Source: Mariniflexile jejuense
GTDB lineage: Bacteria; Bacteroidota; Bacteroidia; Flavobacteriales; Flavobacteriaceae
Assembly (NCBI RefSeq): GCF_042675665.1
Contig: NZ_JBHTJI010000001.1
Coordinates: forward strand, 310,001 to 374,000
Direction: 5' to 3'
Length of the DNA: 64,000 bases
The notes below the pieces were generated by a model. That model was not told the DNA's origin. It saw only the letters and a list, made by a program, of their open reading frames with translations, and did no database searches. Below, piece by piece: positions 26,049 through 32,507 of the stretch (positions are counted from its first letter, which is position 1; every line of letters starts with the position of its first letter). Both the position numbers and the translations under genes were made by a program.

Positions 26049-26083
26049 AAAAAAATCCTTAGCTACATTTTGACTAAGGATTT
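26049..26083 (-). terminator. Rho-independent terminator of the small T9SS gene
   Basis: AAATCCTTAG (26053-26062) pairs with CTAAGGATTT (26074-26083); on the minus strand the stem runs into a T-rich tail (26049-26055). It ends the gene at 26122-26775. Confidence 0.7.
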
Positions 26084-26121
26084 ATGTGTGTTTTAATATA
26101 ATATCTTGAAAATAAACAACT

Positions 26122-26775
26122 TTATTCTTTAATAAATTTCACCATTTCTAGATTCTCTAATTTAAGAATATATAACCCGTTTGCTAAAAACCTAACATCA
26201 ATTTTATTATCATTTGAAATAGTTCCTCTAGCCATTTCTTTTCCTTGCATGCTATAAATAGTATAATTTTTAGATTCGGCTAAACCAGAAAGACTAATAA
26301 AATTGGTGGATGGATTGGGATATGTTTTAATTCTAGCTTTTAAATCTATTTTAATATCTGCTAAACTACTTGTTTCTATGCTACTTACGTTTCCATAAGC
26401 TATTCCACTGGCATTTATAGCATAAGATCTTACATAATAAATAGTGTTTGGAATTACATTTTCTAGTTTTGAGTTAAATATATAATCGTCACTTTCTACT
26501 ACAATTTTATTATCTAAAGTTGTTGGTATTTCTATAGTTGAACTATAAACAAAACCGCGTTCTGTAATAGTTGTGTTACCATTATTAATAATATCTGCTG
26601 TTAAATCAATTTGCTTCAATTCAGTATCTAAAACCGCATTTCCACTAATAACAGCTAATGTAATAAGTTTTTTGTTTGATTTTTGCCGTTTAGATTTAGT
26701 TTCCTGTGCTTGTGAAAAAACAGTAATTGACAAAAGCACTATCAATAAGGTATTTTGAAGGATTTTAGGTTTCAT
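26122..26775 (-). CDS. small secreted protein with fibronectin-III-like domain and T9SS type A tail
   Basis: The 217-residue product has a signal peptide (about 1-24), an FN3-like segment (about 45-130, with ERGFVYS and VRSYAINASGIAYG), and a C-terminal sorting domain of T9SS type A (about 143-217; IKTYPNPSTNFISLSG, NYTIYSMQGKEMARG, GLYILKLE). It is therefore secreted through the outer membrane by type IX secretion. No catalytic domain is visible. An upstream ATG at 26805 lies within the -7 box, so 26775 is preferred. A 22-bp tandem duplication spans the start codon. Confidence 0.75.
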   Translation of the reverse strand: MKPKILQNTLLIVLLSITVFSQAQETKSKRQKSNKKLITLAVISGNAVLDTELKQIDLTADIINNGNTTITERGFVYSSTIEIPTTLDNKIVVESDDYIFNSKLENVIPNTIYYVRSYAINASGIAYGNVSSIETSSLADIKIDLKARIKTYPNPSTNFISLSGLAESKNYTIYSMQGKEMARGTISNDNKIDVRFLANGLYILKLENLEMVKFIKE

Positions 26776-26794
26776 TTTGAAGGATTTTAGGTTT
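26752..26794. repeat. 22-bp-period tandem duplication across the start codon of the T9SS gene
   Basis: ATTTTGAAGGATTTTAGGTTT occurs at 26752-26772 and again at 26774-26794, 21 identical bases with period 22. The ATG at 26775-26773 lies at the junction. Confidence 0.85.
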
Positions 26795-26802
26795 GAGACA
26801 CA

Positions 26803-26810
26803 CAAATATA
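26803..26810 (-). promoter_or_regulatory. candidate -7 box (TATATTTG) for the small T9SS gene
   Basis: The plus strand reads CAAATATA, a perfect TAnnTTTG on the minus strand, 27 bases before the ATG at 26775. Confidence 0.45.
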
Positions 26811-27083
26811 AGATATTTTTTAAAAAAACAACACTTTATCGTATAAAATATACATTTAATCGATTAAAAATAAATAAAATATAATACATATCTTACTTTT
26901 TAATAAGATTTGAATAAGTTTAAAAGATGAATTGTAATAGAAGATTAATAGTGTTAGAACTAAATTCAGATTATCATTTTTTTAATTCAAAATCAAATAA
27001 GTTCATTTTATTAAAAGAAATTAGCTTCCATATAAGAATACCATAAAAAAAATAATTTAGTTTTTTTATAAACTTAATTGTAA

Positions 27084-27091
27084 TACTTTTG
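27084..27091 (+). promoter_or_regulatory. candidate -7 box (TACTTTTG) of the threonine operon
   Basis: It matches TAnnTTTG and lies 23 bases before the leader-peptide ATG at 27115. The upstream part of the 500-base gap (26811-27083) is AT-rich with no other feature I can support. Confidence 0.5.
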
Positions 27092-27114
27092 AGTAATTGT
27101 TATTACAACAAATA

Positions 27115-27222
27115 ATGAAATATTTACACCAAAATACAGTAAGATTAGCTCCTTTAACTATAAAAGGAACAGCATATTTTTTTGGTACTACAACTAGTAT
27201 TACCACCCTTTGGGGTTGTTAA
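27115..27222 (+). CDS. thrL: threonine operon leader peptide
   Basis: ATG 27115 to TAA 27220 encodes 35 residues with eight threonines, five of them in the run TTTSITT (residues 25-31, codons 27187-27207), close to the C-terminus. It sits just upstream of thrA, exactly where E. coli thrL lies, which also has a Thr/Ile run. Translation of the run would sense charged tRNA-Thr (and perhaps tRNA-Ile). The stop codon overlaps the 5' arm of the alternative hairpin at 27215-27226. The symbol is by function, not sequence homology. Confidence 0.85.
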   Translation: MKYLHQNTVRLAPLTIKGTAYFFGTTTSITTLWGC

Positions 27223-27283
27223 TTATATATTCCTCGTACTATATTTGTAATTTTTATAATTACAACTCATCAAATATTTTTTT
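27215..27283 (+). promoter_or_regulatory. threonine operon attenuator: mutually exclusive terminator and antiterminator
   Basis: Terminator: TTGTAATT (27245-27252) pairs with AATTACAA (27258-27265), followed by seven T at 27277-27283. Antiterminator: GTTGTTAATTAT (27215-27226) pairs with ATAATTACAAC (27256-27266), 11 bp with one bulged T220. Both use the same 3' arm. A ribosome stalled on the Thr codons leaves 27215-27226 free to form the antiterminator; a ribosome reaching the stop at 27220 masks it and the terminator forms. The terminator stem is short and AT-rich. Confidence 0.7.
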
Positions 27284-27304
27284 AAATTATCAATTCATTA
27301 AAAC

Positions 27305-29749
27305 ATGAAGGTTTTAAAATTTGGAGGAACTTCTGTAGGTTCGTCAAAAAACATAAATAGTGTTATTAGCATTTTAGAAGATTATGCTACAAAAGATTCG
27401 GTTGTATGCGTTGTTTCGGCAGTTGGTGGTATTACAGATAAGCTACTTTTGGCTGGAAAACAAGCTCAAAATAAAGAAAACAGCTTTACAGAAACGTTTA
27501 ATACGATTAAGGATATTCACTTAACAATTATTGAAGAATTAAACCCTAATAAAAATGAATCTATCATAAATTATGCTGATTCTAAATTGAATGAACTTAA
27601 AAGTTTATTAGATGGTATTTTCTTAATCAATGAATTATCGCCTAAAACATCCGATAAATTAGTGAGTTTTGGCGAATTATTATCAGCATACATCATTGCT
27701 GAAACTATGAAAAATCGTGGTATTTCAGCCGATTATAAAAATTCACAAGATTTGGTAATTACCAATTCAAACTTTTCAAAAGCTGAAGTTAATTACGCAA
27801 TCACAAATAAAAATTTACAAGACTATTTTAAATCGGCTTCACAAAAAACAACGATTCTTCCTGGCTTTATATCAAAATCTGCTTTAGGTGAACAAACAAC
27901 ATTGGGTCGTGGTGGTTCCGATTTTACAGCTGCCATTGTTGCTGCAGCTTTAAAAGTGAAGCAATTAGAAATTTGGACTGATGTAAGTGGTATGTTTACA
28001 ACCAACCCAAAATTAGTTAAACAAGCCTACCCTATTGATGAAATTTCGTATCAAGAAGCTATGGAATTATCGCATTTTGGTGCAAAAGTTTTATATCCAC
28101 CAACAGTGCAGCCTGTTTTAGATTTAAATATCCCAATTCACATAAAAAACACATTACAACCTGAAGCTGTTGGTACTATAATTTCTAATGATGAAATTGT
28201 ATCTACATCACCTGTAAAAGGTATTAGTAATATTGGAAATATTGCCTTATTAACACTGCAAGGTAGTGGCATGATTGGTATTCCGGGGTTTTCAAAACGT
28301 TTGTTTGAAGTTCTTTCTCAAGAAAAAATAAATGTTATTTTAATTACGCAAGCATCATCAGAACATTCAATATGCTTAGGAATTGATGAAACCGATGCTG
28401 AAAAAGCAAAAACTGCCATTGATGCTGCTTTTGATAACGAAATTGCATTGCATAAAATTGACCCGATTATTGTTGAAAAAGATCTATCAATCATCGCTTT
28501 AGTAGGTGATAATATGAAAAATCACCAAGGTATTAGTGGTAAAATGTTCAGCACCTTAGGTAAAAACAACATTAACATTAGAGCGATTGCACAAGGTGCT
28601 TCAGAAAAAAATATTTCAGCAGTAATTTTACAAAGTGATGTAAAAAAAGCGCTAAACACCTTGCATGAACAGTTTTTTGAAAGTAAAACAAAACAGCTTA
28701 ATGTGTTTATTACTGGTGTTGGAAATGTAGGCGAAAAGCTAGTTGAACAAATAAAACAACAACGTCAATATTTAAAAGAGAATTTAAAAATAAACCTTAG
28801 AGTTGCAGGATTGTCTAATTCTAGAACGATGATTTTTAATGAAGAAGGCATCGATTTAAGCACTTGGAAAGACCAATTAGCTAAAGGAGAAAAAGCAACA
28901 TTAGAAGGCTTTTTTGAAAACACTAAAGCATTAAACCTTCGCAACAGTATTTTTGTAGATGTAACTGCAAATAAAGAAGTTGCAAACTTATATACTAACT
29001 ATTTACGCCAAAGTATAGGTGTTGTAGCTTGTAACAAAATTGCATGTTCTAGCGATTTTGAAAACTATAAATTATTAAAACGTTTATCATTAAAATATAA
29101 CGCACCATTTTTGTTTGAAACTAACGTTGGTGCAGGGTTACCAATTATTGATACACTTGGAAATTTAATTGCTTCAGGCGATAAAATCACTTCAATTCAC
29201 GCGGTATTATCGGGTAGTTTAAACTTTGTCTTCAATAATTTTACAGACAAAACCAAGTTTTACGATGTTGTAAAACAAGCTGCTGCAGAAGGTTATACTG
29301 AACCTGACCCAAGAATTGATTTAAGTGGTGTTGATGTTGCTAGAAAAATATTAATTCTTGCTAGAGAAAGTGGTGTTGAAATGAATTTAGAAGACATTGA
29401 AAACACACCTTTTTTATCAGAATCTGGTATGGAAAGTGATACTGTTGATGATTTCTATCAAACCTTAATTACAGATGAAGCACATTATCAAAGTTTATAT
29501 GCTTCTGCCAAAGCAAAAAACTGCCAATTAAAATATGTTGCGCAATTTAATAACGGAAAAGCAAGTGTTAGCTTGCAAGAAATACCAAGCGATCATCCGT
29601 TTTACAATCTAAAAGGAAAAGATAATATCGTAATGTTTTACACGCAACGTTACCCAGAACAACCTATGATTATAAAAGGTGCTGGTGCTGGTGCCGATGT
29701 TACAGCTTCTGGCTTGTTTGCAGATATTATTAGAATTGGAAATGATTAA
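27305..29749 (+). CDS. thrA: bifunctional aspartokinase I / homoserine dehydrogenase I
   Basis: An 814-residue fusion. The aspartokinase domain (about 1-290) has MKVLKFGGTSVGSS and TTLGRGGSDFTAAI. Two ACT-type regulatory domains follow (about 300-455; ISNIGNIALLTLQGSGM and DLSIIALVGDNM). The homoserine dehydrogenase domain (about 465-814) starts at the NAD(P)-binding FITGVGNVGEKLVEQI and has DLSGVDVARKILILARE. It catalyses steps 1 and 3 of threonine synthesis and should be feedback-inhibited through the ACT domains. The ATG at 27305 follows the attenuator by 21 bases. Confidence 0.96.
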   Translation: MKVLKFGGTSVGSSKNINSVISILEDYATKDSVVCVVSAVGGITDKLLLAGKQAQNKENSFTETFNTIKDIHLTIIEELNPNKNESIINYADSKLNELKSLLDGIFLINELSPKTSDKLVSFGELLSAYIIAETMKNRGISADYKNSQDLVITNSNFSKAEVNYAITNKNLQDYFKSASQKTTILPGFISKSALGEQTTLGRGGSDFTAAIVAAALKVKQLEIWTDVSGMFTTNPKLVKQAYPIDEISYQEAMELSHFGAKVLYPPTVQPVLDLNIPIHIKNTLQPEAVGTIISNDEIVSTSPVKGISNIGNIALLTLQGSGMIGIPGFSKRLFEVLSQEKINVILITQASSEHSICLGIDETDAEKAKTAIDAAFDNEIALHKIDPIIVEKDLSIIALVGDNMKNHQGISGKMFSTLGKNNINIRAIAQGASEKNISAVILQSDVKKALNTLHEQFFESKTKQLNVFITGVGNVGEKLVEQIKQQRQYLKENLKINLRVAGLSNSRTMIFNEEGIDLSTWKDQLAKGEKATLEGFFENTKALNLRNSIFVDVTANKEVANLYTNYLRQSIGVVACNKIACSSDFENYKLLKRLSLKYNAPFLFETNVGAGLPIIDTLGNLIASGDKITSIHAVLSGSLNFVFNNFTDKTKFYDVVKQAAAEGYTEPDPRIDLSGVDVARKILILARESGVEMNLEDIENTPFLSESGMESDTVDDFYQTLITDEAHYQSLYASAKAKNCQLKYVAQFNNGKASVSLQEIPSDHPFYNLKGKDNIVMFYTQRYPEQPMIIKGAGAGADVTASGLFADIIRIGND

Positions 29750-29757
29750 TTAAGACG

Positions 29758-29800
29758 ATAGACTTTTGGCGTTATATATTAGAAAAAATCTAAAGTCTAT
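29758..29800 (+). other. intercistronic hairpin between thrA and thrB
   Basis: ATAGACTTT (29758-29766) pairs with AAAGTCTAT (29792-29800), and an inner TTAGA/TCTAA pair nests within (29779-29793). It is not followed by a clean T-run. It may protect or process the transcript, or give partial termination. Confidence 0.4.
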
Positions 29801-29828
29801 TATCTAAAATCTTATATCTAAATAAGAA

Positions 29829-30755
29829 ATGAACGAAATAAAACTATTTTCACCAGCAACTGTAGCTAATGTAGCTTGCGGATTTGATGTTCTAGGATTT
29901 TGCTTAGATAGTGTTGGTGATGAGATGGTAATAAGAAAAACCGATAAAAAAGGTATTTTTATTACTAAAATTGATGGTGGTTTCAATTTGCCTTTTGAAG
30001 CCGAATTAAATGTTGCTGGTGTTTCTGCCCTTGCCATGTATAACGCTTTAAAACCTAATTGTGGTTTTGAAATTGAAATCAATAAAAAAATTAAACCAGG
30101 AAGTGGTATTGGTAGTAGTGCTGCTAGTGCTGTAGGTAGCGTTTTTGGTATGAACGAACTTTTAGGAAAACCATGCAACAAAACACAACTTACAGAATTT
30201 GCAATTAAAGGTGAAGCTTTAGCTAGTAAATGCGAACATGCCGATAACCTTGCTCCTGCCATGTTTGGTGGTTTTACATTGGTAAAAAGTTTATCTCCTT
30301 TAGAAATATTACAAATTCCAACACCAAATGATTTGTATGCTACCATCATCCATCCTCAAATTGAAGTAAAAACTTCTGAGGCCAGAGCTATTCTTCCAAA
30401 AGATGTTGCTTTAAGTAAAGCCGTTACACAATGGGCAAATTTTGGTAGTTTGATACACGCGTTACATACAAGTGATTTTGAATTAATTCAACGTTCACTT
30501 AACGATGTGATTGTAGAGCCATATAGAAGTCAATTAATACCCCATTACAACGAAGTTAAAAAAGAAATACTTAAAGTAGGTGCTTTAGGTGCTGGAATTT
30601 CGGGTTCTGGACCTTCTATTTTTTCTTTAAGTAAAGGATTGGAAAATGCTAAAAATGTGGCAAATGCTATGAAAAACACATATTCAAAAACAGGAATTGA
30701 TTTTGATATTCATGTTTCGAAAATAAACATTCAAGGAATTAAGATTTTGAATTAA
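29829..30755 (+). CDS. thrB: homoserine kinase
   Basis: A 308-residue GHMP kinase. Motif 1 is FSPATVANVACGFDVLGFCLD (residues 7-27), the ATP-binding GHMP motif is PGSGIGSSAASAVG (about 91-104), and motif 3 is GALGAGISGSGPSIFSL (253-269). It phosphorylates homoserine to O-phosphohomoserine for ThrC. It follows thrA by 79 bases and precedes thrC by 5, in the standard thrABC order. Length is normal. Confidence 0.95.
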   Translation: MNEIKLFSPATVANVACGFDVLGFCLDSVGDEMVIRKTDKKGIFITKIDGGFNLPFEAELNVAGVSALAMYNALKPNCGFEIEINKKIKPGSGIGSSAASAVGSVFGMNELLGKPCNKTQLTEFAIKGEALASKCEHADNLAPAMFGGFTLVKSLSPLEILQIPTPNDLYATIIHPQIEVKTSEARAILPKDVALSKAVTQWANFGSLIHALHTSDFELIQRSLNDVIVEPYRSQLIPHYNEVKKEILKVGALGAGISGSGPSIFSLSKGLENAKNVANAMKNTYSKTGIDFDIHVSKINIQGIKILN

Positions 30756-30760
30756 ATATA

Positions 30761-32053
30761 ATGAATTACTACTCTCTAAATAAACAAGCACCAAACTCAT
30801 CATTTAAAGATGCTGTTGTAAAAGGAATAGCACCAGATAAAGGATTGTATTTCCCAGAACAAATTACACCATTACCAAAAGCTTTTTTTGATAACATAGA
30901 CCATTTAACACATACTGAAATTGCTTTTGAAGCTATTAAACAATTCGTATCTCCCGAAATACCAGATGCTGTTTTAAAAACAATTGTAGAAGAAACATTG
31001 TCTTTTGAATTTCCAGTAGTAAATTTAAATGAAAACATTTCAACTTTAGAGTTGTTTCATGGTCCAACAATGGCATTTAAAGATGTTGGTGCACGTTTTA
31101 TGGCGCGTTGTTTAGGTTATTTCAACAAAAACAACAATAGAGAAGTTACTGTTTTAGTAGCAACATCTGGCGATACTGGTGGCGCTGTAGCAAATGGTTT
31201 TTTAGGTGTGAAAGGTGTAAATGTAGTAATACTTTACCCAAGCGGAAAAGTAAGCGATATTCAAGAAATGCAGTTAACTACATTGGGGCAAAACATAAAA
31301 GCACTAGAAGTTAACGGCACGTTTGATGATTGCCAAGATATGGTTAAAACCGCTTTTTTAGATGAAGAACTAACTAGCCAAATGCAATTAACGTCGGCAA
31401 ACTCTATTAATGTAGCTCGTTGGCTACCACAATTATTTTATTTTATGTTTGCTTACAAACAACTTCATAAAAAACATAAAAACATTGTGTTTTCAGTACC
31501 AAGTGGTAATTTTGGAAATATTTGTGCAGGTATGATGGCTCAAAAATTAGGCTTGCCAATCAATCATTTTGTGGCATCAAATAATGCAAATAATGTAGTA
31601 ACTCGTTATTTAATATCGCAATTATACGAACCAAAACCATCGATACAAACCATAAGCAATGCCATGGATGTTGGAGCGCCAAGTAATTTCATTCGTATTC
31701 AAGAAATTTACAAAAATAATTTTGAGTCATTAAAAGAAAATCTAACATCGTATAGTTATTCCGACGAAGAAACTAAAGCAGCTATGTTAGAAATGTACAC
31801 AAATTACAACTATGTGGCAGATCCACACGGTGCTGTTGGTTATTTAGGTTGTAAAGATTATTTAAAAAACAACCCAAGCGCACATTGTGTGTTTTTAGAA
31901 ACAGCACATCCAACCAAGTTTTTAGATGTTGTTGAAGATGTTATTAAAGAGAAACAACCATTACCAGAACAAATACAAGCGGTTATGGGTAAAGATAAAG
32001 TATCGGTGGTTATTTCTACATACAATGAATTAAAATCATTTTTATTGAAATAG
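30761..32053 (+). CDS. thrC: threonine synthase
   Basis: A 430-residue PLP-dependent lyase converting O-phosphohomoserine to threonine. The PLP lysine is in GPTMAFKDVGARFMAR (Lys at about 112), with ATSGDTGGAVANGF and SVPSGNFGNICAGM as cofactor-phosphate loops. The C-terminal DPHGAVGYLG and LETAHPTKF are typical. It is the third gene of the thr operon. The -IPSDHP-like prokaryotic N-terminal domain (about 1-80) is complete. Confidence 0.95.
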   Translation: MNYYSLNKQAPNSSFKDAVVKGIAPDKGLYFPEQITPLPKAFFDNIDHLTHTEIAFEAIKQFVSPEIPDAVLKTIVEETLSFEFPVVNLNENISTLELFHGPTMAFKDVGARFMARCLGYFNKNNNREVTVLVATSGDTGGAVANGFLGVKGVNVVILYPSGKVSDIQEMQLTTLGQNIKALEVNGTFDDCQDMVKTAFLDEELTSQMQLTSANSINVARWLPQLFYFMFAYKQLHKKHKNIVFSVPSGNFGNICAGMMAQKLGLPINHFVASNNANNVVTRYLISQLYEPKPSIQTISNAMDVGAPSNFIRIQEIYKNNFESLKENLTSYSYSDEETKAAMLEMYTNYNYVADPHGAVGYLGCKDYLKNNPSAHCVFLETAHPTKFLDVVEDVIKEKQPLPEQIQAVMGKDKVSVVISTYNELKSFLLK

Positions 32054-32098
32054 TATTTTAATTTATTCTTACTAGCCAGAAAAACAAAAATTAAACAC

Positions 32099-32341
32099 AT
32101 GACAATAGTTGATTGGATAGGATTTGTAGGTGTTTTTCAAATACTACTCGCTTATTGTTTAAATGTTTTTGGGAAAATTTCCAATAAGCATTTGGCATTT
32201 ATAATATTGAATTTAATTGGTGCTGCCATGACTTGTTTAGCATCCATATTCTTAAACTATTGGCCTTTTATTATTTTGGAAGGTATATGGACGTTGGTAT
32301 CTTTATTTTCTTTTATTCGGTTTCTTAAAAACATTACATGA
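32099..32341 (+). CDS. small membrane protein, CBU_0592-like
   Basis: An 80-residue protein with three hydrophobic helices (about 4-20, 31-50 and 53-73) and a conserved-looking WIGFVGVFQILLAYCLNVFG opening. This resembles the CBU_0592-type family of short membrane proteins of unknown function. It lies 45 bases after thrC and is probably the last gene of the thr operon. Its stop overlaps a hairpin at 32321-32354. Confidence 0.65.
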   Translation: MTIVDWIGFVGVFQILLAYCLNVFGKISNKHLAFIILNLIGAAMTCLASIFLNYWPFIILEGIWTLVSLFSFIRFLKNIT

Positions 32342-32354
32342 TCTTTTTAAGAAA
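32321..32354 (+). terminator. hairpin overlapping the end of the thr operon
   Basis: TTTCTTAAAAA (32321-32331) pairs perfectly with TTTTTAAGAAA (32344-32354), 11 bp around a 12-base loop. It has no long T-run after it, so termination efficiency is uncertain. Confidence 0.45.
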
Positions 32355-32507
32355 TCTAAATATTTTATACACTTTTTTATAATACTTACACTAAGTTACA
32401 AAATCGACCACAGTTCAAAAGTTAAACCTGTTTTTTATTTATTTTATTAATTTTATAATAATTATCCTCATTTAAGGATTTTTATTAAAATAACTAAACT
32501 ATTTATT

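Noticed and set aside
26927..27046. 39-codon ORF upstream of the thr leader (starts MNCNRRLIVL)
   Set aside because: No homology or structure supports it, it precedes the likely promoter box at 27084, and AT-rich gaps of this length produce such ORFs by chance.
29804..30349. 181-codon minus-strand ORF within thrB
   Set aside because: Antisense to the GHMP kinase motifs of thrB, which are intact in the other frame.
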